A program made the translations under genes and the position numbers. Below the pieces are notes generated by a model. The model saw only the letters and a list, made by a program, of their open reading frames with translations. It ran no database searches and was not told where the DNA came from. Source: Brucellaceae bacterium (GTDB lineage Bacteria > Pseudomonadota > Alphaproteobacteria > Rhizobiales > Rhizobiaceae). Taken from it: a stretch of DNA of 5,404 bases. The stretch is taken from the NCBI GenBank assembly GCA_031253705.1, contig JAIRVW010000131.1, positions 1 through 5,404 on the forward strand. Reading direction: 5' to 3'. Of this stretch, positions 1-5,359 are shown one piece after another (position 1 is the first letter of the stretch; each line of letters starts with the position of its first letter).

Positions 1-379
1 GAAAAACCGTCATCTGCTGATTATCAGCATCAGCATTCAAACGCTTGGTCTGCGAGGCAATAATGTTCCCCTGCAAATCCAGCAGAGCGCCTTCTACCAG
101 ATAGCTGGTCATTTTAATAACAGTGAAACCGACCCGCTTTGCATTCAATCGTACAAGTGTTCCGGGGCGTCCGCGTCCGCGCCTTTCCGCCACGTCTTCC
201 GTTACAAAACCATTATCCAGCAAATCTGCAATGATGCGGGAGGTTGTCATGGATGTCAGATCCAGTGCAGCCGCAAGGCTGGCGCGGGACTGCCCGTCCG
301 CCTCCAGCAGACTACTGACAACACGGGCACAATCACGCTGATGCGCATCGGAAAAGCGGAGATTCTGAAAATTCTGCAT
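1..379 (-). CDS. ROK-family transcriptional regulator (NagC/Mlc-like), 3' part cut off by window edge
   Basis: The minus strand is open from an ATG at 379-377 to the window edge (126 codons visible, no stop). The N-terminal region (about residues 13-60) reads as a winged helix-turn-helix, with S-R-A-S-L-A-A-A-L-D-L-T as the first helices and T-T-S-R-I-I-A-D-L-L as recognition helix. It is followed by a wing with G-R-G-R-P-G-T-L-V-R-L-N (about 68-79), a pattern typical of ROK repressors. From about residue 83 the start of the sugar-kinase-like ROK domain is visible (V-G-F-T-V, then G-A-L-L-D-L-Q-G-N-I-I-A-S). Family knowledge: ROK repressors such as NagC and Mlc bind AT-rich palindromes and respond to sugars or sugar phosphates or to transporter state. 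The gene is divergent from an amino-sugar cluster and has a palindrome just upstream, so it is probably the local regulator and autoregulated. A weak purine-rich ribosome binding site (GGGATGAG) precedes the ATG. The ligand-binding part lies outside the window, so ligand and any kinase activity cannot be judged. Confidence 0.87.
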   Translation of the reverse strand, partial: MQNFQNLRFSDAHQRDCARVVSSLLEADGQSRASLAAALDLTSMTTSRIIADLLDNGFVTEDVAERRGRGRPGTLVRLNAKRVGFTVIKMTSYLVEGALLDLQGNIIASQTKRLNADADNQQMTVF

Positions 380-392
380 AGCAACTCATCCC

Positions 393-421
393 ATATTATT
401 ATTTTGAATAATATTATTCAA
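393..421 (-). promoter_or_regulatory. Putative sigma-70-type promoter of the ROK regulator gene
   Basis: On the minus strand a TTGAAT hexamer (421-416) and a TAATAT hexamer (398-393) are separated by 17 bases. Each matches four of six consensus positions. The -35 hexamer lies inside the right arm of the palindrome at 402-423, so a repressor bound there would block this promoter. The region is very AT-rich, so chance matches are easy and the assignment is tentative. Confidence 0.4.
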
Positions 422-423
422 AA
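402..423. promoter_or_regulatory. Perfect 22-bp AT-rich palindrome, candidate operator for the divergent ROK regulator
   Basis: The left arm TTTTGAATAAT (402-412) is followed immediately by its exact reverse complement ATTATTCAAAA (413-423). Further out the symmetry continues imperfectly: TTATTTTG on the left (399-406) and CAAAAATAA on the right (419-427), offset by one extra A. Family knowledge: NagC/Mlc-type ROK operators are palindromes with TTATTTT-like and AAAATAA-like outer arms, which this resembles. The site lies 22 bases from the regulator start codon, between two divergent genes, and overlaps the putative regulator promoter. The symmetry is directly visible; the binding partner is inferred. 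Confidence 0.7.
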
Positions 424-428
424 ATAAC

Positions 429-456
429 TTGCAAGCCTAAAATGAAGGTGTATTCT
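429..456 (+). promoter_or_regulatory. Possible promoter for the nagB-like/nagA-like operon
   Basis: TTGCAA (429-434) and TATTCT (451-456) are spaced 16 bases apart and match the sigma-70 consensus at four positions each. An alternative -10, TAAAAT (438-443), has five matches but no convincing -35. Either placement starts transcription just downstream of the palindrome, giving a leader of roughly 130-145 bases before the GTG at 593. The leader contains a purine-rich AGGAGG tract (464-469) with no credible start codon after it, and a 6-bp hairpin (538-543 with 549-554, one G-T pair). Confidence 0.3.
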
Positions 457-580
457 TTTAATCAGGAGGAGGCAGAGGTCAGTGTCAGCTTAAAAAAGCG
501 ACCCTACCGATCAGCCTTAACAATCAGAGCTTTGCAGCCTGCGTCATGCGCGGGAATGCTGATGCTTTGTCTTTTAAAAC

Positions 581-595
581 GGGGAGAGTGGCGTG
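581..595 (+). promoter_or_regulatory. Ribosome binding site fixing a GTG start for the nagB-like gene
   Basis: GGGGAGAG (581-588) sits 4-6 bases before the GTG at 593-595. An in-frame TAA at 575-577 closes the frame just upstream and no in-frame ATG lies between, so GTG is the only start that keeps the conserved N-terminus. Confidence 0.75.
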
Positions 596-1342
596 GAAAT
601 ACGTGTTTTCGACACGAAACAGCAATTAGGAGAGGCTGCAGCAAAACGTGGTGCGGAAGCCATCAGATCGGCTCTGCGCAACAAGGGGAAAGCCTCAATT
701 ATTGTTGCTACCGGTGCCAGCCAGTTTGAAATGCTGGAAGTACTGATCCGCGAACCGGATATTGACTGGTCCAAAGTCACTGCTTTTCATCTGGACGAAT
801 ATGTCGGCATGAAAAAGAGCCATCCGGCAAGCTTCCGCCGCTATCTGATTGAGCGCTTTGTTGAACCGCTCGGCGGTAAAGTCACACTCCACGAAATCAA
901 TGCCGAAGATAATCCGGAAGCAGAAGCCGGCAGGCTCAGCAAGCTGATCATGGATGAAACCATTGATGTTTGCTTTGCCGGTATCGGCGAAAATTGCCAT
1001 CTGGCTTTTAATGACCCGCCGGCCGATTTCGAGACCGACAAACCTTATATTATTGTTGATCTGGACGAAGCCTGCCGCCGCCAGCAAATGGGTGAAGGCT
1101 GGTTTGCCACGCTGGAAGATGTGCCTGTTCAGGCTATCTCCATGAGCATTAAACAGATTATGAAATCGTCCCTGATCATTCTATCCGTGCCGGATCAACG
1201 TAAGGCGCAGGCTGTTAAAAATACCCTTGAAGGATCAGTAACGCCGCTTCATCCGGCATCCATCTTGCAGAACCACAACAACACTGTGGCTTTGCTCGAC
1301 ACACAATCAGCATCGCTTTTATCATGCGCACCAAAGGCTTAA
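593..1342 (+). CDS. nagB: Glucosamine-6-phosphate deaminase-like protein (NagB/Glucosamine_iso family, variant active-site loop)
   Basis: The 249-residue product has the NagB / 6-phosphogluconolactonase fold. Family role: cytoplasmic conversion of glucosamine 6-phosphate to fructose 6-phosphate and ammonia. Visible motifs are the phosphate-binding V-A-T-G-A-S segment (38-43), F-H-L-D-E-Y-V-G (65-72, D68 matching the catalytic Asp72 of E. coli NagB), and the catalytic loop [14 protein letters not shown] (130-143). In E. coli NagB that loop reads G-N-D-G-H-I-A-F-N-E-P. Here His136 is kept, but the Asp position is Asn134, the following Gly is Cys135, and the Glu is Asp141. A conserved D-E-A-C-R-R-Q-Q segment (158-165) and S-M-S-I-K-Q-I-M (183-190) mark it as one of the divergent NagB-like proteins, in which G-E-N-G-H-x-A-F-N-D-P-P is common. 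The exact substrate is therefore not certain. Length is slightly short of E. coli NagB (266). It starts at GTG and overlaps the next gene by 19 bases, implying translational coupling. The symbol is by family only. Confidence 0.85.
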   Translation: MEIRVFDTKQQLGEAAAKRGAEAIRSALRNKGKASIIVATGASQFEMLEVLIREPDIDWSKVTAFHLDEYVGMKKSHPASFRRYLIERFVEPLGGKVTLHEINAEDNPEAEAGRLSKLIMDETIDVCFAGIGENCHLAFNDPPADFETDKPYIIVDLDEACRRQQMGEGWFATLEDVPVQAISMSIKQIMKSSLIILSVPDQRKAQAVKNTLEGSVTPLHPASILQNHNNTVALLDTQSASLLSCAPKA

Positions 1343-2334
1343 CTGATCTTCAGGTTAACGGTTTTGCCGGTGTTGATTTCAACTCCGGCAAGCTTACCGC
1401 ATCTGAACTCGACCATGCATTAGAAGCTATGCTCGCGACAGGTGTCACGGCCTGTTTGCCGACGCTGATCACTGCAGCACCGGATGTGTTGCTGCAGCGT
1501 ATTCAAGTGCTGGATAATGCCATTCAGCATAGCAGACTTGGCCGTCTGATGTGCTTGGGTCTGCATATTGAAGGGCCGTTTCTCAACCCGCAGCAGGGTT
1601 TTGCCGGATGCCATCCAGCTGGAGTTATGACACCACCATATGCCAGCCTGATTGATGATTTGCAGGCGCGGATCACCACGCCGATCCTGCTGGTGACGCT
1701 GGCGCCGGAACTCTCCGGTTCTGAAGAATTCATTGCAGCCATGAAGACCCGCAATATTCTCACGGCCATCGGTCATTCTGATTGTAACTTTGAGACTGCA
1801 GCTCATTCGGCCTCGGCCGGAGCCAGCCTTTCCACCCATCTCGGCAATGGCCTGCCGCAGCATATGCCAAAGCTGGACAATCCGCTGTTTGCTCAATTGG
1901 CCGAAGACCGTCTCACCGCCTGCTTCATTGCCGACGGGTTCCATATTCCGCCGCAAGCGCTCAAAGTCATGATACGGGCGAAGGGGATTTCGCGTTCCGT
2001 TTTGGTAACCGATGCGGTTTCCGCAGCAGCGGCGAAGACAGGCTTTTATCATTTCGCGGATATGCGGATTGAACGCCATGACAATGGCATGGTCAAAAAT
2101 CCGAATGGTGCCGGTCTCGCCGGTTCAACACTGTGTCTCGATCAGGCTGTGCGCAATCTTGTGACATGGGGCATTGCCTCTTTTGAAGAAGCAGTACGCA
2201 TGGCATCCGCTAATGTTGAGGCACTTCTGGCGCCTGTCCTTGCTGCCCGAGGCATCAAGCAGCCTGTGAGTTTCATCGAATGGACATCTGATCTGTTTAT
2301 ACGGAAAGCAACTTTTCCGGAGCATGACGCATAA
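1324..2334 (+). CDS. nagA: N-acetylglucosamine-6-phosphate deacetylase-like amidohydrolase (NagA family) lacking the usual N-terminal segment
   Basis: The 336-residue product belongs to the NagA branch of the amidohydrolase superfamily. Family role: cytoplasmic, metal-dependent removal of acetate from N-acetylglucosamine 6-phosphate, feeding NagB. The core is complete: D-L-Q-V-N-G (8-13), the metal ligand Glu83 in H-I-E-G-P-F-L-N-P, His151 in A-I-G-H-S-D, His172 in T-H-L-G-N-G, substrate-binding His207 in A-D-G-F-H, and the catalytic Asp230 in L-V-T-D-A. L-A-G-S-T-L (265-270) matches the usual L-x-G-S-x-L motif. Canonical NagA has about 55 residues before the D-x-Q-x-N-G motif, forming part of the small beta domain. 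Here translation starts almost at the motif, and no start codon was seen in the roughly 65 bases checked upstream in this frame, so the short form is likely real. The last 19 bases of the nagB-like gene contain this start and there is no clear ribosome binding site, so translation is probably coupled. Substrate specificity is inferred from family and neighbour. Confidence 0.85.
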   Translation: MRTKGLTDLQVNGFAGVDFNSGKLTASELDHALEAMLATGVTACLPTLITAAPDVLLQRIQVLDNAIQHSRLGRLMCLGLHIEGPFLNPQQGFAGCHPAGVMTPPYASLIDDLQARITTPILLVTLAPELSGSEEFIAAMKTRNILTAIGHSDCNFETAAHSASAGASLSTHLGNGLPQHMPKLDNPLFAQLAEDRLTACFIADGFHIPPQALKVMIRAKGISRSVLVTDAVSAAAAKTGFYHFADMRIERHDNGMVKNPNGAGLAGSTLCLDQAVRNLVTWGIASFEEAVRMASANVEALLAPVLAARGIKQPVSFIEWTSDLFIRKATFPEHDA

Positions 2335-2365
2335 GCATCAAAATCGCTCAACCTATAAAAATAAA

Positions 2366-2380
2366 AAGGGGAACAGGATG
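2366..2380 (+). promoter_or_regulatory. Ribosome binding site choosing the start of the solute-binding protein
   Basis: AAGGGGAACAGG lies directly before the ATG at 2378. An upstream in-frame ATG at 2324 overlaps the end of the nagA-like gene, has GGAG only one base before it, and would add 18 polar residues in front of the signal peptide. The 2378 start is therefore preferred. Confidence 0.75.
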
Positions 2381-3574
2381 AAAATCAATGATCTGAGAAT
2401 GAACCGGCGCGTGCTGATTACAGGTGCATCTGCCACCGCATTTCTGGCTGGGAGCGACTTAAGTTTTGCCCGCAAAATGCCGCTGCCTGCCAAACCGGTC
2501 GAAGTGAAGCTGATGGATGTCGGCGGGGCTTTGTCGCTCGTCCAGCCTGCTCTTGAACTTTATGCCGAGCGCAATCCGGATAAGGTTTCCCGTATCGTGT
2601 TTCTGAAAGCACCGGTAACCGAACTCGCCGGTAAGCTCAAAGTGCAGCAAAAGAGCAACCGCGTTGATATTGATCTTGTACTGACCGGTAGTGACGGTCT
2701 CGCAGCCGGTCTTGTCGAAGACACGTGGATGCAAATCCTGCCGGAGTTTAACGAAACTTTCCCTGACATTGAGGCCAATTACGAGCCTGCCGCGTTGAAT
2801 TTGCATAAAATTCAGGGTGCCGGTTACGGTGTGGTTGTCACCTATTACCCTTCGGGCCCGCTGCTTGAATATGCACCGGAGCGTGTGGCAAAAGCACCGG
2901 AAAGCGCTGAAGAACTGCTGGCCTGGGCAAAAGAAAATCCGGGACGTTTCCTCTATGCCCGTCCGACAAATTCAGGCCCTGCCCGCACATTCATGATGGG
3001 ATTGCCTTATATTCTCGGTGACAAAGACCCGACCGATCCGATCAACGGCTGGGAGAAGACATGGAACTATCTCGCGGAACTCGGCGATTATATTGATTAT
3101 TATCCGGCGGGTACCGGCGTGACTATGAAAGAGTTCGGCGAAGGTTCACGCGATATTATCGTGACCACCACCGGCTGGGACATTAATCCGCGTGCGGTCG
3201 GCATTGTGCCGGAAACAGCCAAAATCTCCACACTGAAAGGCTTCCACTGGGTTTCTGATGCCTTCTTCATGTGTATTCCGAAAGGTGTGAAAGATGATGT
3301 TCTGGCGGTGACGCTGGATATTATGGCTTTCCTGCTCACACCGGAGGCACAGGCCTTTGCCTATAATGAAGGCTCGCTCTATCCGGGTCCTGCGGTAAAA
3401 AATGTGCCGCTTTCCATGGCACCACAGCATAGTCAGGATATTATCAAGCAATTTGGCCGCCCTGAATATGATGACCTGATTGCCAATAATCCGATTGAAC
3501 TGCCGCTGAAACCGGACAAAATGGTGCAGGCTTTCCGGAAGTGGGATGAACTGGTCGGCGCACGCAAATCATAA
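2378..3574 (+). CDS. Periplasmic ABC-type extracellular solute-binding protein with twin-arginine-like signal peptide
   Basis: From the ATG at 2378 the product has 398 residues. The N-terminus carries N-R-R-V-L-I (9-14), then a hydrophobic stretch T-G-A-S-A-T-A-F-L-A-G and a plausible cleavage site after S-F-A (29-31), suggesting export, possibly by Tat. The mature part has the look of a class of binding proteins related to YnjB and the iron/thiamine/polyamine type: V-D-I-D-L-V-L-T-G-S-D-G (97-107), a ligand-pocket-like R-P-T-N-S-G-P-A-R-T-F (195-205), G-E-G-S-R-D-I-I-V-T-T-T-G-W (254-267), and the C-terminal A-F-L-L-T-P-E-A-Q-A-F-A (317-328) typical of many solute-binding proteins. The role would be ligand capture for an ABC importer. 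Neither a permease nor an ATPase gene is in the window. It lies 43 bases after the nagA-like gene and is probably in the same operon, so an amino-sugar-related ligand is the contextual guess. The ligand is not readable from the sequence. Confidence 0.85.
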   Translation: MKINDLRMNRRVLITGASATAFLAGSDLSFARKMPLPAKPVEVKLMDVGGALSLVQPALELYAERNPDKVSRIVFLKAPVTELAGKLKVQQKSNRVDIDLVLTGSDGLAAGLVEDTWMQILPEFNETFPDIEANYEPAALNLHKIQGAGYGVVVTYYPSGPLLEYAPERVAKAPESAEELLAWAKENPGRFLYARPTNSGPARTFMMGLPYILGDKDPTDPINGWEKTWNYLAELGDYIDYYPAGTGVTMKEFGEGSRDIIVTTTGWDINPRAVGIVPETAKISTLKGFHWVSDAFFMCIPKGVKDDVLAVTLDIMAFLLTPEAQAFAYNEGSLYPGPAVKNVPLSMAPQHSQDIIKQFGRPEYDDLIANNPIELPLKPDKMVQAFRKWDELVGARKS

Positions 3575-3597
3575 CCATTACACCTTCACCCCCAGAC

Positions 3598-3659
3598 TGC
3601 GGAGCCTGCAGCCTTGTGTGTCTATCAGATATACAGTGCTCTAAAGCTCCGCATTTTTT
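3598..3659 (+). terminator. Possible terminator or attenuator with unusually long loop
   Basis: TGCGGAGC (3598-3605) pairs perfectly with GCTCCGCA (3646-3653), followed at once by a run of six T (3654-3659). The loop is 40 bases and may hold a weaker inner hairpin around TAT-CAG-ATA near 3623-3631. The T-run and GC-rich stem fit a rho-independent terminator after the binding-protein gene, but a long loop makes it weaker than usual, so partial read-through into the oxidoreductase gene is possible. Confidence 0.5.
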
Positions 3660-3680
3660 CCCGTTACAGCGGATAGCAAT

Positions 3681-4913
3681 ATGACACAGATCCCGCAGGT
3701 TGCTCTTATCGGTGCCGGTTATCGCGGCAATGCCTATGGCGATATTGCCCTGAAAAACCCGCATCTTATGAAATTTGCCGCTGTCTGCGACATCAAACCG
3801 GATGCAGTTGCTGCATTTGCCAACAAGCATGGCATTGCACCGGAGAACTGCTTTTCAGACAGCATCACCATGCTCAATACGCTCAACAATATTGATGCAG
3901 TTGTCGTTGCTAATCTCGACAAGGATCATGAAGCTGTTGCCGTTGCCGCTCTTGATCGCAAATTCAACGTGCTGCTGGAAAAGCCGATGGCTTCCACGGT
4001 TGAAGCCTGTCAGCGCATGGCGGAAGCCGCCGATCGTAACCAGCGTTTTCTGATGATCTGCCATGTGCTGCGCTACACACCGTTTTTTGCCAAAATCAAA
4101 GATCTGATTGAGAGCCGGACTTTCGGGTCTGTGCAAAGTATTCGTGCTTCCGAGAATATCGGCTATTATCATCATTCGCACAGTTATGTGCGCGGCAATT
4201 TCCGGCGCTTAGAAGACGGCAGTCCACTGATATTGGCGAAATGCAGCCATGATATGGATATTCTGCATTGGCTGACGGATGAAACGCCTTTACGTATTTC
4301 CAGTTTCGGCAGCCTGAAACAATTTACACCGGAGAACGCCCCGCAAGGCGCTGCTGAGCGCTGTCTTGACGGTTGTCTGGTTGAGACAACATGCCCCTAT
4401 TCCGCCCGCCGGATTTATCTGGCTGAGCATACCGGCTGGCCGGTTTCCATGATCTCCGTTGATACCAGTCTTGAGGCACGCACAAAAGCGATCCGTAACG
4501 GCCCCTATGGCCGTTGTGTATATCACAGTGACAATACAGTGGTTGACCGGCAGATTGTCGGCATCGAATTTACCAATAATATTACCGCCAGTTTTGAGGT
4601 TCATGCCTTCAACAAACGCACCGAGCGCCATATTCATATCGGCGGCAGTGAAGGTGAACTAACCGGCTGTTTTGAGGATGGACATATCACCATCAAATAT
4701 TTTAACGACCGGCCGGATACAAACATCGCAATTGAAACACTTGCCGGTGATCATATGGGCGGTGATCTGCGATTGATGGAGGATTTCGCCGCCGCTCTTC
4801 GCGCACCGTTTGGCCGTGAAATCAGAACCGCCGCCCAAAAATCCGTCACCAGCCATCTGATGGCTTTAGCCGCAGAACAGGCCAGAGTGAGCCGTCAGGT
4901 TATTGAATTATAA
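3681..4913 (+). CDS. Gfo/Idh/MocA-family NAD(P)-dependent oxidoreductase with conserved-looking four-cysteine segment
   Basis: The 410-residue product has an N-terminal Rossmann domain with V-A-L-I-G-A-G-Y-R-G-N (7-17), D37 after the second strand (A-A-V-C-D), and the family's E-K-P motif (100-102). The C-terminal alpha/beta domain holds A-K-C-S-H-D-M-D-I-L-H-W-L (186-198), where Lys187 and the His190-Asp191 pair correspond to the catalytic/substrate-binding K-x-x-H-D of many members. Family role: reversible oxidation or reduction of a sugar, inositol or sugar-acid hydroxyl. Some relatives use NAD in glycosidic-bond cleavage. Distinctive is R-C-L-D-G-C-L-V-E-T-T-C-P-Y-S (227-241) together with Y-G-R-C-V-Y (276-281): four cysteines (228, 232, 238, 279) that could form a metal site. 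I recall this segment in a large uncharacterised subgroup; the substrate is unknown to me. The gene is 106 bases after the binding protein, with a weak GGAT ribosome binding site at 3671-3674, and faces a convergent RidA gene. Length is within the family's usual range of about 330-430. Confidence 0.87.
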   Translation: MTQIPQVALIGAGYRGNAYGDIALKNPHLMKFAAVCDIKPDAVAAFANKHGIAPENCFSDSITMLNTLNNIDAVVVANLDKDHEAVAVAALDRKFNVLLEKPMASTVEACQRMAEAADRNQRFLMICHVLRYTPFFAKIKDLIESRTFGSVQSIRASENIGYYHHSHSYVRGNFRRLEDGSPLILAKCSHDMDILHWLTDETPLRISSFGSLKQFTPENAPQGAAERCLDGCLVETTCPYSARRIYLAEHTGWPVSMISVDTSLEARTKAIRNGPYGRCVYHSDNTVVDRQIVGIEFTNNITASFEVHAFNKRTERHIHIGGSEGELTGCFEDGHITIKYFNDRPDTNIAIETLAGDHMGGDLRLMEDFAAALRAPFGREIRTAAQKSVTSHLMALAAEQARVSRQVIEL

Positions 4914-4917
4914 AATT

Positions 4918-4952
4918 TCCTGTCCCTGTCAGATTTTCCGGCAGGGACAGGA
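4918..4952. terminator. Hairpin terminator between convergent genes
   Basis: TCCTGTCCCTG (4918-4928) and CAGGGACAGGA (4942-4952) form an 11-bp perfect stem. It is extended inward by a G-T and a C-G pair (4929-4930 with 4940-4941), leaving a 9-base loop. On the minus strand the stem is followed by AATTTTATAA, a fair T-rich tail that would end the RidA transcript. On the plus strand the tail is ATAAAAAG, so termination of the oxidoreductase transcript is less typical. It probably serves both directions, better for the minus strand. Confidence 0.75.
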
Positions 4953-4974
4953 TAAAAAGAGCCTCTGCTGACCA

Positions 4975-5343
4975 TCAGAACTCAATGTGCTCGACATCAC
5001 CTGTTGCTGCACTGACCATAATCTCAACACGCATTGACGGATCACCCAACTCGACTGCGCAACAACATCTGACCGGCGGTGCATAAGGGGCAATCCAGTC
5101 TTTCCAGACCTGATCCATGCCTGCAAAATCAGCCATGGATGTGATCCAGATTTCTGCGGTCAAAAGGCGGGATTTGTCGCTGCCTGCGCGTTGCAGCAAC
5201 GCATCAATTTTACCAAGTGTCTCCTTCGTCTGTTCTTCGATCGTCCCGCCATTATCCGAGAACTGACCGGACAGATAACAGACACCGTTATATTTTACCA
5301 AGCGGCTGCGACGGGCATTAATATCACTACGTTCAAGCTTCAT
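4975..5343 (-). CDS. RidA/YjgF/YER057c/UK114-family protein, probable enamine/imine deaminase
   Basis: The 122-residue product fits the usual RidA size (about 115-135). Family role: cytoplasmic trimer hydrolysing reactive enamines/imines to ketones and ammonia. Visible are V-C-Y-L-S-G-Q (21-27), matching the S-G-Q active-site strand; P-P-V-R (89-92), where Arg92 matches the catalytic Arg105 of E. coli RidA; and R-V-E-I (105-108), where Glu107 matches Glu120. The N-terminal Tyr17 region of RidA (G-P-Y-S-Q) is not present, so this belongs to another Rid subgroup. Three cysteines in a row follow the Arg (93-95), which is uncommon. The chosen ATG at 5343 has a good GAGGA ribosome binding site at 5352-5348. 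A TTG nine codons upstream (5370) would overlap the preceding gene and is less likely. It lies 16 bases after that gene, so the two are probably co-transcribed. In an amino-sugar setting it may act on imines from deamination or amino-group oxidation; this is inference. Confidence 0.88.
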   Translation of the reverse strand: MKLERSDINARRSRLVKYNGVCYLSGQFSDNGGTIEEQTKETLGKIDALLQRAGSDKSRLLTAEIWITSMADFAGMDQVWKDWIAPYAPPVRCCCAVELGDPSMRVEIMVSAATGDVEHIEF

Positions 5344-5359
5344 TTCATCCTCACGAATG

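Noticed and set aside
442..729. Plus-strand 95-residue reading frame starting in the divergent region
   Set aside because: It runs into the nagB-like gene in another frame, contains no recognisable motif, and has no ribosome binding site before its ATG. The overlapping frame is clearly a known family.
1420..2079. Minus-strand open frame of 219 residues
   Set aside because: It lies entirely antisense to the nagA-like gene, whose conserved motifs are intact. The product is rich in Arg, Cys and His with no family resemblance, as expected for a shadow frame.
2324..2377. Upstream ATG for the solute-binding protein, overlapping the end of the nagA-like gene
   Set aside because: It would place 18 polar residues before the signal peptide and has no properly spaced ribosome binding site, whereas the ATG at 2378 has a good one.
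3575..3680. Separate promoter for the oxidoreductase gene in the 106-base gap
   Set aside because: TTGTGT (3614) and TATACA (3630) are present but not at a usable spacing, so no convincing promoter could be assigned.
3444..3830. Minus-strand 128-residue frame spanning the gap between the binding-protein and oxidoreductase genes
   Set aside because: It covers the ends of two well-supported plus-strand genes, crosses the hairpin/T-run, and shows no recognisable domain.
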